This document shows positions 1-9,651 of a DNA stretch of 22,624 nt, piece after piece (within the stretch, counting starts at the first letter, position 1; every line of letters starts with the position of its first letter). A model generated the notes under the pieces. The model was not told the origin of the DNA. It did no database searches and saw only the letters and a list, made by a program, of their open reading frames with translations. Made by a program: the position numbers and the translations under genes. The stretch comes from DATCSE01 sp036568605 (lineage in GTDB: Bacteria > Pseudomonadota > Gammaproteobacteria > Burkholderiales > Burkholderiaceae_C). The stretch is taken from contig DATCSE010000541.1 of NCBI GenBank assembly GCA_036568605.1, positions 1 through 22,624 on the forward strand, written 5' to 3'.

Positions 1-1
1 G

Positions 2-1531
2 ACGGTGGGCGGCGCGGTGCTGCTGATGCTGTCGCTGTTCATCGGCGAGTTCGCGCGCACCGGCTGGCTCGCGTATCCGCCGCTGTCGGGCATCCTGGCC
101 AGTCCGGACGTCGGGGTGGACTACTACCTGTGGGGGCTGCAGATCGCCGGCATCGGCACCACGCTGTCGGGCATCAACCTGATCGCGACCATCGTCAAGA
201 TGCGCGCCCCCGGCATGACGATGATGAAGATGCCGGTCTTCACCTGGACCGCGCTGTGCACCAACGTGCTGATCGTCGCGACCTTCCCGGTGCTCGCCGC
301 GACGCTCGCGCTGCTGACGGCCGACCGCTATCTCGGCACGAACTTCTTCACGAACGACCTCGGCGGCAACCCGATGCTGTACGTGAACCTGATCTGGATC
401 TGGGGCCACCCCGAGGTCTACATCCTGGTACTGCCGGTGTTCGGCGTGTTCTCCGAGGTGGTCTCGACCTTCAGCGGCAAGCGCCTGTTCGGGTACGCGT
501 CCATGGTCTACGCGACGGTCGTGATCACGATCCTCTCGTACCTGGTGTGGCTGCACCATTTCTTCACGATGGGCTCGGGCGCCAGCGTCAACTCGTTCTT
601 CGGGATCACGACGATGATCATCTCGATCCCGACCGGCGCGAAGATCTTCAACTGGCTCTTCACGATGTACCGCGGCCGCATCCGCTTCGAGGTGCCGATG
701 CTGTGGACCGTGGGCTTCATGGTCACCTTCGTGATCGGCGGCATGACCGGCGTGCTGCTTGCGGTGCCGCCGGCCGACTTCGTGCTGCACAACAGCCTGT
801 TCCTGATCGCGCACTTCCACAACGTGATCATCGGCGGCGTCGTCTTCGGCGCGTTCGCCGGCATCAACTACTGGTTCCCGAAGGCGTTCGGCTTCCAGCT
901 CGACGCGTTCTGGGGCAAGGTGTCGTTCTGGTTCTGGCTGGTCGGCTTCTGGGTGGCGTTCACGCCGCTGTACGTGCTGGGCCTGATGGGCGTGACGCGG
1001 CGCATGAGCCACTTCGACGATCCGTCGCTGCAGATCTGGTTCCAGATCGCCGCGCTGGGCGCCGTGCTGATCGCGATCGGCATCGCCGCCTTCCTCGTGC
1101 AGATCGCGGTGAGCTGGTGGCGCCGCGCCGCGCTGCGCGACGTGACCGGCGACCCGTGGAACGCACGCACGCTGGAGTGGTCCACCGCGTCGCCGCCGCC
1201 CGACTACAACTTCGCGTTCACGCCCGTCGTCCACGACAACGACGCCTGGCACGACATGAAGAAGCGCGGCCACCAGCGCCCGATCGCCGGCTTCAAGCCC
1301 ATCCACATGCCGAAGAACACCGCGGCCGGCGTCGTGATCGCGGGGCTGGCCACGCTGTGCGGCTTCGCGCTGATCTGGCACATGTGGCTGATCGCCGCCG
1401 TCTCGTTCGCCGCGACGGTCGCTGCCGCCATCGTCCACACGTTCAACTACCGCCGCGACTACCACATCGCCGCCGAGACGGTCGAGCGCAGCGAGCATGC
1501 GCGCACGCAGCTGCTCGCGAGCGCCGCCTGA
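2..1531 (+). CDS. cyoB: Cytochrome bo3-type ubiquinol oxidase subunit I (5' end missing)
   Basis: This is the catalytic heme-copper subunit that oxidises ubiquinol, reduces oxygen to water and pumps protons in the inner membrane. The frame is open to the window edge, so about 150-160 N-terminal residues (of roughly 660 in the family) lie outside. Counting from the GTG codon at 5, visible signatures are GHPEVY at 134-139 (CuB histidine, the D-channel glutamate and the cross-linked tyrosine), the CuB histidine pair HH at 184-185, the K-channel lysine in PTGAKIF (213), and AHFH at 269-272 (heme ligands). The C-terminal stretch TGDPWNARTLEW followed by SPPP is typical of CyoB rather than of a cytochrome c oxidase. 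The N-terminal heme-b ligand and quinol-site residues cannot be checked. cyoC follows after 16 bases, and cyoA is presumably upstream. Heme type (o or a) cannot be read from the sequence. Confidence 0.97.
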   Translation, partial: TVGGAVLLMLSLFIGEFARTGWLAYPPLSGILASPDVGVDYYLWGLQIAGIGTTLSGINLIATIVKMRAPGMTMMKMPVFTWTALCTNVLIVATFPVLAATLALLTADRYLGTNFFTNDLGGNPMLYVNLIWIWGHPEVYILVLPVFGVFSEVVSTFSGKRLFGYASMVYATVVITILSYLVWLHHFFTMGSGASVNSFFGITTMIISIPTGAKIFNWLFTMYRGRIRFEVPMLWTVGFMVTFVIGGMTGVLLAVPPADFVLHNSLFLIAHFHNVIIGGVVFGAFAGINYWFPKAFGFQLDAFWGKVSFWFWLVGFWVAFTPLYVLGLMGVTRRMSHFDDPSLQIWFQIAALGAVLIAIGIAAFLVQIAVSWWRRAALRDVTGDPWNARTLEWSTASPPPDYNFAFTPVVHDNDAWHDMKKRGHQRPIAGFKPIHMPKNTAAGVVIAGLATLCGFALIWHMWLIAAVSFAATVAAAIVHTFNYRRDYHIAAETVERSEHARTQLLASAA

Positions 1532-1547
1532 CCGGAGACCGTTTGCC

Positions 1548-2174
1548 ATGCTGAACCCGCAACCCGTCAGCGCCACCGGAACCGCGCCGGTGTTCTACGA
1601 CACCGGCGACCACCACCCGCCGTCCAGCACGCTGCTGGGCTTCTGGCTCTACCTGATGAGCGACTGCCTGCTGTTCGCAGTGCTGTTCTCGACGCATGCG
1701 GTGCTCGGCCACCGCTATGCGGCCGGCCCGTCGGGCGCCGACCTGTTCGAGCTGCCGCTGGTCGCGGTCAACACCGGGCTGCTGCTGCTGTCGTCCATCA
1801 CCTACGGCTTCGCGATGGTCGCGATGCAGCGCGGCCACAAGCCCGGCGTGCTCGCGTGGCTGGCCCTCACGGGGCTGCTGGGCCTGGGCTTCCTGAGCAT
1901 CGAGCTCTACGAGTTCGCGCACCTGATCCACGAGGGCGCGGGCCCGCAACGCAGTGCGTTCCTGTCGTCGTTCTTCACGCTGGTCGGCACGCACGGGCTG
2001 CACGTCGCGTTCGGCACGATCTGGCTGGTCACGCTGATGGTGCAGGTCGGCAAGCTGGGCCTGATCCCCGAGAACAAGCGCCGCTTGCTGTGCCTGTCGA
2101 TGTTCTGGCACTTTCTCGACGTGGTCTGGATCGGCGTCTTCACCTTCGTCTACCTGATGGGAGTACTGGGATGA
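1548..2174 (+). CDS. cyoC: Cytochrome bo3-type ubiquinol oxidase subunit III
   Basis: This is the 208-residue subunit III of the quinol oxidase, close to the family length of about 204. It is a five-helix membrane protein that stabilises subunit I and has no redox cofactor. The ATG at 1548 is chosen because GGAG lies at 1533-1536 and the protein then starts like other CyoC proteins. Family signatures are LGFWLYLMSDCLLFAVLFSTHAVL near residues 28-50, the ELYEF segment on the fourth helix side, the GTHGLHV motif, and the WHFLDVVWIGVFTFVYL end. Its stop codon overlaps the ATG of cyoD (ATGA), so translation of the two is coupled. Assignment is secure from sequence pattern and position between cyoB and cyoD. 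Confidence 0.96.
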   Translation: MLNPQPVSATGTAPVFYDTGDHHPPSSTLLGFWLYLMSDCLLFAVLFSTHAVLGHRYAAGPSGADLFELPLVAVNTGLLLLSSITYGFAMVAMQRGHKPGVLAWLALTGLLGLGFLSIELYEFAHLIHEGAGPQRSAFLSSFFTLVGTHGLHVAFGTIWLVTLMVQVGKLGLIPENKRRLLCLSMFWHFLDVVWIGVFTFVYLMGVLG

Positions 2175-2560
2175 GCGAGCAACACGCGCATTCCGCGCAC
2201 GACGCGCACCACGACGACGACCATGGCATCCACTTCAGCGTCAGGGACTACTCGATAGGCTTCGTGCTGGCGGTCGTGCTGACCGCGATTCCGTTCTGGC
2301 TGGTGATGGGCCAGGTGCTGCCGACGCCGCGCCTCACCGCGTTCGTGATCCTCGGGTTCGCCGCGGTCCAGGTGGTCGTGCACATGGTGTACTTCCTGCA
2401 CCTGAACGCGAAGAGCGAAGGGGGTTGGTCGATGCTCGCGCTGGTGTTCACGGTCGCGCTGGTGGTGATCGTGCTGTCGGGCTCGGTGTGGGTGATGTTC
2501 CACCTCGACACGAACATGATGCCCGCACCCAGCGCGGCCGAGATGCGCACGATGCCGTGA
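2171..2560 (+). CDS. cyoD: Cytochrome bo3-type ubiquinol oxidase subunit IV
   Basis: This is a 129-residue small membrane subunit of the quinol oxidase, known in E. coli to assist assembly and CuB binding. It has three predicted hydrophobic helices: about residues 33-52 (GFVLAVVLTAIPFWLVMG), 59-78, and 88-108. The loop HMVYFLHLN between helices 2 and 3 is the hallmark of the COX4/CyoD family. The N-terminal 25 residues are unusually rich in His and Asp (HAHSAHDAHHDDDHG), a feature common in betaproteobacterial CyoD that might bind metal, though that is speculation. The start overlaps the cyoC stop, and the stop overlaps the GTG start of the next gene. This makes a coupled cyoBCD-SURF1 unit. 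Confidence 0.95.
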   Translation: MSEQHAHSAHDAHHDDDHGIHFSVRDYSIGFVLAVVLTAIPFWLVMGQVLPTPRLTAFVILGFAAVQVVVHMVYFLHLNAKSEGGWSMLALVFTVALVVIVLSGSVWVMFHLDTNMMPAPSAAEMRTMP

Positions 2561-3318
2561 CCGGAGCCGCGCCGCGCCGCCGCCGCGCGCTCGTGGCGCT
2601 CGTGGCCGCGGCGATGCTGGCCTGTGCCGGCTTCGCGGCGCTCAGCGTGTGGCAGCTGCACCGCCTCGCGTGGAAGCGGGCGCTGATCGCGCGCGTGGAG
2701 GCGCACCTGCAGGCCGCGCCGGTCGAGGCGCCGGGTCCTGCGCGCTGGAGCCTGCTCACGCGCGAGTCGGACGAGTACCGGCGCGTGCGGCTGCGCGGCC
2801 GCTTCCTGCCGGATGCCGCGACGCCGGTGCGCGCGCTGACGGCGCTGGGCGGCGGCTACTGGATCCTCGCGCCGCTGCAAACGGAGCAGGGCGCGATCGT
2901 GCTCGTCAACCGCGGCTTCGTCCCGCCGGAGATGCTGCAGAGCGTGCGCGCCGCGCCGGTGGCCGGCGAGGTGGAGATCACCGGCCTGCTGCGCTTCAGC
3001 GAGCCGGGCGGCGCGTTCCTGCAGCCCAACGATCCGGCCGCCGACCGCTGGACCTCGCGCGACGTGGCGGCGATCGCCGCGGCGCGCGGCCTGGCGGCGC
3101 GGACTGCCGGCGCGCCGCTGGCGCCGTACTTCGTCGACGCCGAGGCCGACCCGCGCTCGCCCGACGCATGGCCGCGCGCCGGGCTCACCGTCGTGCGCTT
3201 CAGCAACAACCATCTGGCCTATGCCGTCACGTGGTTCGTGCTGGCCCTGGGCTCGGCTGGCGCGGCCGCGTTCGCGATCGCCGATGCGCGGCGCCGGCGC
3301 TCGCGGCTGCCGGAGTAG
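2557..3318 (+). CDS. SURF1/Shy1-family oxidase assembly protein
   Basis: This is a 253-residue inner-membrane protein of the SURF1 family, which helps insert heme during assembly of heme-copper oxidases. The GTG at 2557 overlaps the cyoD stop (GTGA), and this start gives the expected layout: a short basic N-terminus, a transmembrane helix at about residues 11-30, then WQLHRLAWKRALI at 32-44, a classic SURF1 motif. A periplasmic domain follows with the paired signatures YRRVRLRGRF and YWILAPLQTEQGAIVLVNRGF. A C-terminal helix (AYAVTWFVLALGSAGAAAFA) starts after NNHL. Its place directly behind cyoD, where E. coli has cyoE (heme O synthase), suggests it is dedicated to this quinol oxidase, like the quinol-oxidase-specific Surf1 reported in Paracoccus. 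No heme O synthase gene is visible in the window. Confidence 0.9.
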   Translation: MTGAAPRRRRALVALVAAAMLACAGFAALSVWQLHRLAWKRALIARVEAHLQAAPVEAPGPARWSLLTRESDEYRRVRLRGRFLPDAATPVRALTALGGGYWILAPLQTEQGAIVLVNRGFVPPEMLQSVRAAPVAGEVEITGLLRFSEPGGAFLQPNDPAADRWTSRDVAAIAAARGLAARTAGAPLAPYFVDAEADPRSPDAWPRAGLTVVRFSNNHLAYAVTWFVLALGSAGAAAFAIADARRRRSRLPE

Positions 3319-3377
3319 GGCGGCGGCGGCGCGGGGGCGATCGACGGCAGGCGAACGCGGCCGCCGCATCGATGTCC

Positions 3378-3383
3378 GACAAT
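3378..3383 (+). promoter_or_regulatory. Possible -10 element of the regBA promoter
   Basis: The 91-base gap between the SURF1 gene and regB contains GACAAT at 3378-3383, which matches the -10 consensus at four of six positions and sits about 27 bases before the regB start. No convincing -35 element is present 16-18 bases upstream, and the rest of the gap is GC-rich without clear structure. The regBA pair may therefore have its own weak or activator-dependent promoter, or simply be read through from the cyo operon. Weak call. Confidence 0.25.
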
Positions 3384-3409
3384 GACGCAAGACCGGAGCA
3401 CGAGGCAGT

Positions 3410-4804
3410 GTGTTGAGCAGTAGCGCGTCCATCCTGGAGACTCAGGCGCCGGCCCAGGTGCCGGAGGCCGAGGTCGTCGAAGGCGGGCAGGTGCCCGAGC
3501 GCGTCGCCGAGCGGCGCAACCTGCTGCAGCTGGTGCAGCTGCGCTGGCTCGCCGTGGCCGGCCAGCTCGCCACCATCCTCGCGGTGCACTACCTGCTCGC
3601 GGTGCCGCTGCCGCTCACGCAGATGCTGGTGCTGGTCGGCCTGCTGTCGCTGTTCAACGTCGCGAGCCGGCTGCGCGCGCGCCTGACGGCGCCGGTGGCC
3701 CATGGCGAGCTGTTCGGCGCGCTGCTGGTCGATGTCGCGGTGCTGACCGGTCAGCTCTACTACGCCGGCGGCACGACCAATCCGTTCATCTTCCTGTACC
3801 TGCTGCAGATCGCGGTGGCCACGGTGCTGCTGCGGCCGCACTACCGGTGGGCCATCGTCGCGGTCACCAGCGTCTGCTTCCTGGTGCTGACGAGCTGGCA
3901 TCACCCGCTGAACCTGCCGGCGGCGACGGCCGACCAGCGCTTCCCGCCGCTGTATGTGGGCGCTCTGCTGATCTGCTTTCTGCTGAATGCGGCGCTGCTC
4001 GCGGTCTACATCGGGCGCATCAACGCGAACCTGCGCGAGCGCGATGCGCGGTTGGCCGATCTGCGGCAGCGTGCCGCCGAGGAAGAGCACATCGTGCGCA
4101 TGGGCCTGCTTGCCTCCGGCGCGGCGCACGAGCTGGGCACGCCGCTCGCGACGCTGTCGGTGATCCTCGGCGACTGGTCGCGCATGGCGCCGTTCGCTGG
4201 CGAACCCGAGCTGCGCGAGGAGATCGAGGAGATGCAGCGCCAGCTCGACCGCTGCAAGGAGATCGTCTCCGGCATCCTGCTGTCGGCCGGCGAGGCGCGC
4301 GGCGAGGCGCCGGGGCACACGACGCTGCATGCCTTCCTCGACGGCGTGGTGCAGCGCTGGCGCACCGGCCGGCCGACGCCGGAGCTGCGCTACGAGCGCG
4401 ACGAGCTGCCCGACCTGCCGATGATCTCCGACGCCGCACTGCAGCAGATGATCGTCAACGTGCTGGACAACGCTGCCGATGCCGCGCCCGACGCGCCGAT
4501 CACGCTGCGTGCGCGCTGCGACGACGATGCGCTCGAGCTGCGCGTGCTCGACGAGGGCCCCGGCTTCCCGCCCGCCATGCTCGAGCGCCTCGGGCAGCCC
4601 TATCGGTCGACCAAGGGCCGTCCGGGCAGCGGACTCGGGCTGTTCCTGTGCGTCAACGTGGCGCGGGCGCTGGGCGGGCACATCGAGGCGCACAACCGCG
4701 CCCACTCCGGCACGGACCACGGCACCGCCGGCGCCGAGGTGGTCATCCGCCTGCCGATGGGCTCGCTGCGCACGCCGGGGGAGTCGCCGCCGCGTGGACG
4801 CTGA
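3410..4804 (+). CDS. regB: RegB/PrrB/RoxS-type redox sensor histidine kinase
   Basis: This is a 464-residue membrane histidine kinase of the RegB family, which senses the redox state of the quinone pool and phosphorylates RegA. The N-terminal part carries about six hydrophobic helices (roughly residues 45-205). The second periplasmic loop contains GGTTNPF at 120-126, matching the GGXXNPF ubiquinone-binding motif of RegB. The phosphorylation site is His240 in GAAHELGTPLATL, the RegB-type H-box. Cys282 in DRCKEIVSGIL matches the conserved redox-active cysteine of RegB. The N-box (NVLDNAADAA), DEGPGFP and GSGLGLFL ATP-binding boxes complete the kinase. The start is GTG 3410; TTG 3413 is an alternative, with GAGG at 3402-3405 seven bases upstream. 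The 3' end overlaps regA. Related proteins are named PrrB, ActS or RoxS. Confidence 0.93.
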   Translation: MLSSSASILETQAPAQVPEAEVVEGGQVPERVAERRNLLQLVQLRWLAVAGQLATILAVHYLLAVPLPLTQMLVLVGLLSLFNVASRLRARLTAPVAHGELFGALLVDVAVLTGQLYYAGGTTNPFIFLYLLQIAVATVLLRPHYRWAIVAVTSVCFLVLTSWHHPLNLPAATADQRFPPLYVGALLICFLLNAALLAVYIGRINANLRERDARLADLRQRAAEEEHIVRMGLLASGAAHELGTPLATLSVILGDWSRMAPFAGEPELREEIEEMQRQLDRCKEIVSGILLSAGEARGEAPGHTTLHAFLDGVVQRWRTGRPTPELRYERDELPDLPMISDAALQQMIVNVLDNAADAAPDAPITLRARCDDDALELRVLDEGPGFPPAMLERLGQPYRSTKGRPGSGLGLFLCVNVARALGGHIEAHNRAHSGTDHGTAGAEVVIRLPMGSLRTPGESPPRGR

Positions 4805-5330
4805 ACGCCAGCTTCTCATCGTCGAGGACGACGACGCCTTCGGCCGCACGCTCGCGCGCTCGTTCGAGCGCCGCGGCTATGCCGTGCTGCGCGCGACCAA
4901 CCTCGACGACGTGCGCGCCGTGCTCGCGACGCAGCGGCCGGGCTACGCCGTCGTCGACCTGAAGCTTGCCGGCGGCAGCTCCGGGCTCGCCTGCGTGCAG
5001 CACCTGCACGCGCACGATCCCGCGATGGTGATCGTCGTGCTCACCGGCTATGCGAGCATCGCGACCGCGGTCGAAGCCATCAAGCTCGGCGCGCGGCACT
5101 ACCTCGCGAAGCCGGCCAACACCGACGACATCGAAGCGGCGTTCGAGCGCACCGAAGGCGACGCGGAGGTCGGCCTCACCGGCCGCACGACCTCGATCAA
5201 GACGCTCGAATGGGAGCGCATCCACGAGACGCTCGCCGAGACCGGCTTCAACATCTCGGAGACCGCGCGGCGCCTCGGAATGCACCGGCGCACGCTGGCG
5301 CGCAAGCTGGAGAAACAGCGGGTGAAGTGA
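4794..5330 (+). CDS. regA: RegA/PrrA/RoxR-type response regulator
   Basis: This is a 178-residue response regulator that acts with the overlapping kinase gene. The receiver domain spans about residues 6-120 with the acidic pair in IVEDDD (about 11-13), the phospho-acceptor Asp55 in AVVDLKL, Thr84 in VLTGY and Lys106 in YLAKPAN. A short linker leads to a Fis-type helix-turn-helix at about 145-175, where the stretch ISETARRLGMHRRTL is nearly diagnostic for RegA/PrrA/ActR. The family controls respiratory oxidases, photosynthesis and nitrogen or carbon fixation genes according to redox state. The GTG at 4794 overlaps the regB stop and has GGGGGAG ten bases upstream; it gives the normal family length. 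The linker lacks the polyproline run of the Rhodobacter protein, as in other beta- and gammaproteobacteria. Targets are not shown here, but the adjacent cyo operon is an obvious candidate. Confidence 0.93.
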   Translation: MDAERQLLIVEDDDAFGRTLARSFERRGYAVLRATNLDDVRAVLATQRPGYAVVDLKLAGGSSGLACVQHLHAHDPAMVIVVLTGYASIATAVEAIKLGARHYLAKPANTDDIEAAFERTEGDAEVGLTGRTTSIKTLEWERIHETLAETGFNISETARRLGMHRRTLARKLEKQRVK

Positions 5331-5343
5331 AGGGTGTTTCGGA

Positions 5344-5359
5344 TGGCACGCGCTTTGCA
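5344..5359 (+). promoter_or_regulatory. Sigma-54 (RpoN) -24/-12 promoter
   Basis: The sequence TGGCACG (5344-5350), four bases, TTGCA (5355-5359) matches the sigma-54 consensus TGGCACG-N4-TTGCA at every conserved base. The invariant GG (5345-5346) and GC (5357-5358) are separated by exactly ten bases, as required. A start site about 12 bases past the GC would fall near 5370, just ahead of the AGGAG ribosome site (5374-5378) and the ATG at 5386. Position, spacing and orientation all agree with a promoter for the small gene behind it. Activation would need an enhancer-binding protein; no upstream activator site could be identified by eye. Confidence 0.8.
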
Positions 5360-5385
5360 ACGAGGCGTGAGTCAGGAGAGGTCAC

Positions 5386-5676
5386 ATGCCATCGTCATAC
5401 GCCTACACAAGCGGCCAGATCAAGGTCGTGTGCGCCACTTTGCTGGTGGCGGACGGTAGATATTGCGGCAACTTCGTCGCGATCGAGACCACACCCGATG
5501 GTCGCCGGGAGATCCACGAGCGCACCTGCCCAGGCTGGGATGCCACGCTGGGCGACGCGCTGACCCGTGCGCGGGCCATGGCGGAGACGATCTATCCGCC
5601 GACGCCGAGGCCGCAGCCGGAGTCCCTGCGGCACCCGGATCACGGGATGGAACCGCTGACCCCGCTGGTCCGCTGA
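5386..5676 (+). CDS. Small unrecognised three-cysteine protein
   Basis: This 96-residue protein belongs to no family I recognise. The ATG has AGGAG (5374-5378) seven bases upstream. The first half alternates hydrophobic and polar residues, suggesting beta strands around 11-21 and 26-35. Residues 49-70 look helical (WDATLGDALTRARAMAETIY), and the last 25 residues are a proline-rich tail likely to be disordered. It has three cysteines (16, 27, 48), no signal peptide and no transmembrane segment, so it is probably cytoplasmic. It has its own sigma-54 promoter in the short gap behind regA and a hairpin after its stop, so it is probably a monocistronic unit. GC content sampled by hand is a little lower than in its neighbours. 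A redox or stress-related role is conceivable from the context but not shown. Confidence 0.75.
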   Translation: MPSSYAYTSGQIKVVCATLLVADGRYCGNFVAIETTPDGRREIHERTCPGWDATLGDALTRARAMAETIYPPTPRPQPESLRHPDHGMEPLTPLVR

Positions 5677-5690
5677 GGGACCAGACGCAT

Positions 5691-5722
5691 TGGCGGTGAG
5701 TGCCGTGAGGCACTCGCCGCTG
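5691..5722 (+). terminator. Strong hairpin after the small gene (terminator-like, no U tract)
   Basis: The arms GCGGTGAGTGCC (5693-5704) and GGCACTCGCCGC (5709-5720) form a 12-base-pair stem with one U-G wobble and a GTGA loop. It begins 16 bases after the stop codon of the 96-residue gene. No run of T follows, so it may be an intrinsic terminator of the high-GC type or an RNA-stabilising 3' structure. It separates the sigma-54 unit from the hybrid kinase gene. Confidence 0.6.
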
Positions 5723-5746
5723 GCATCTTCGCGACGCGATGGCCTC

Positions 5747-5768
5747 GCGGTGCGATAGCCGGCACCGC
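5747..5768. repeat. Inverted repeat upstream of the hybrid kinase
   Basis: GCGGTGC (5747-5753) and GCACCGC (5762-5768) are perfect inverted arms separated by eight bases. The repeat lies about 20 bases upstream of the candidate -35 element of the hybrid kinase gene. It could be an operator for a regulator of that gene or a second hairpin of a bidirectional terminator zone. Its length and position do not settle which. Confidence 0.4.
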
Positions 5769-5786
5769 CGTCAGGGATTACGGCCC

Positions 5787-5816
5787 TGGTCAAGCGGGGA
5801 ATCGACGCTCTACACT
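5787..5816 (+). promoter_or_regulatory. Candidate sigma-70 promoter of the hybrid kinase
   Basis: TGGTCA (5787-5792, four of six matches to TTGACA) is followed after 18 bases by TACACT (5811-5816), a -10 form often seen in Burkholderiales. Transcription would start near 5823, ahead of the ATG codons at 5837 and 5870, and this argues against the in-frame TTG at 5816 as the start codon. The same CTACACT string recurs at both sides of the divergent region near 13680-13727. Confidence 0.45.
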
Positions 5817-5836
5817 TGGCCGAGGCGTTTCGTGCC

Positions 5837-8962
<3,126 letters not shown>

Positions 8963-8965
8963 GCC

Positions 8966-9008
8966 GGGCCCGTCACCTGGAGCTTGGTCCAGGCTCAGGA
9001 CGGGGCCC
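8966..9008 (+). promoter_or_regulatory. Nested inverted repeats in the 62-base gap before the secreted protein gene
   Basis: GGGCCCGTC (8966-8974) pairs with GACGGGGCCC (8999-9008) with one bulged G, and inside it CCTGGA (8976-8981) pairs with TCCAGG (8988-8993). The structure starts just after the hybrid kinase stop and ends five bases before the AAGGAG ribosome site (9013-9018) of the next gene. No T run follows. It may act as a weak terminator, an RNA-processing or stability element, or a protein-binding site. The sequence alone does not tell which. Confidence 0.5.
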
Positions 9009-9024
9009 GTGCAAGGAGCGCCAC

Positions 9025-9651
9025 ATGAAGGTCACGATCACCATGGCATCGACGCTGTTGGCTGCCGGCATCTCGACGGCGCAGACGGTGAACTTCGACC
9101 AGGACTCAACCGGTGCGTCGCCGACAGGATGGACCTGCGGCGTGACGGGCCGCGGCACGCCGCGCTGGGCGGTGGAGGCCGATCCGAGTGCGCCCAGCCC
9201 GCCCAATGTGCTGGTCCAGGCAGGCGCCGGCACCTTCCCGTGGTGCGTGCGCAGCGGCACCGCGATCGTCGATGGCTTCGTCGAAGTGAAGTTCAAGCCG
9301 ATCCGCGGGCGCGAGGACCAGGCCGGCGGCCTGGTCTGGCGCTGGAAGGACGGCAACCACTACTACGTCGCACGCGCGAATGCGCTCGAGAACAACGTCT
9401 CGCTGTACTACACCGAAGGCGGCTCTCGCAAGACGCTCCAGTACGTCGCCGCGCCGGTCGCCGCGCAGACGTGGCACACGCTGCGCGTCGAGTTCCGCGG
9501 CAGGCACATCCGCGTGCTGCTGGACGGCAAGGCCGCCATCGAGTTCGACGATGCGCACATCGCCGGCGCGGGCGCGGTGGGCGTGTGGACCAAGGCCGAC
9601 AGCGTGACGGCTTTCGACGATTTCAGTTTCGGCGCGAGCACTCGGCCGTGA
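9025..9651 (+). CDS. Secreted LamG/DUF1080-like (concanavalin A-type fold) protein
   Basis: This 208-residue protein has a signal peptide (about residues 1-19, cut likely in STA-QT) and one beta-sandwich domain. The pattern is that of the laminin-G/3-keto-disaccharide-hydrolase-like (DUF1080) group: early FDQDSTGASPTGW, a central GGLVWRWKDGNHYYVARANALENN, then WHTLRVEFRG, IRVLLDGKAAIEF and the closing VGVWTKADSVTAFDDFSFG. Such domains bind or hydrolyse carbohydrate; here no catalytic residue can be assigned, so a binding role is equally possible. Two cysteines (in TCGV and WCVRS) may form a disulfide. The ATG at 9025 has AAGGAG six bases upstream. It lies 62 bases behind the hybrid kinase, probably in the same transcription unit, so it might supply a ligand for, or be an output of, that sensor; this is inference. 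Confidence 0.8.
   Translation: MKVTITMASTLLAAGISTAQTVNFDQDSTGASPTGWTCGVTGRGTPRWAVEADPSAPSPPNVLVQAGAGTFPWCVRSGTAIVDGFVEVKFKPIRGREDQAGGLVWRWKDGNHYYVARANALENNVSLYYTEGGSRKTLQYVAAPVAAQTWHTLRVEFRGRHIRVLLDGKAAIEFDDAHIAGAGAVGVWTKADSVTAFDDFSFGASTRP

Noticed and set aside
3319..3409. A RegA-binding site in front of regB
   Set aside because: The gap has several short GC-rich palindromic fragments, but none matches the published loose consensus well enough to call by eye.
3227..4849. A 540-codon minus-strand frame opposite regB
   Set aside because: No recognisable motif; the Arg/Gln/His-rich composition is typical of an antisense shadow.
5816..5836. TTG 5816 as start of the hybrid kinase
   Set aside because: It overlaps the candidate -10 element TACACT and would lie upstream of the predicted transcription start; ATG codons at 5837 and 5870 fit better.
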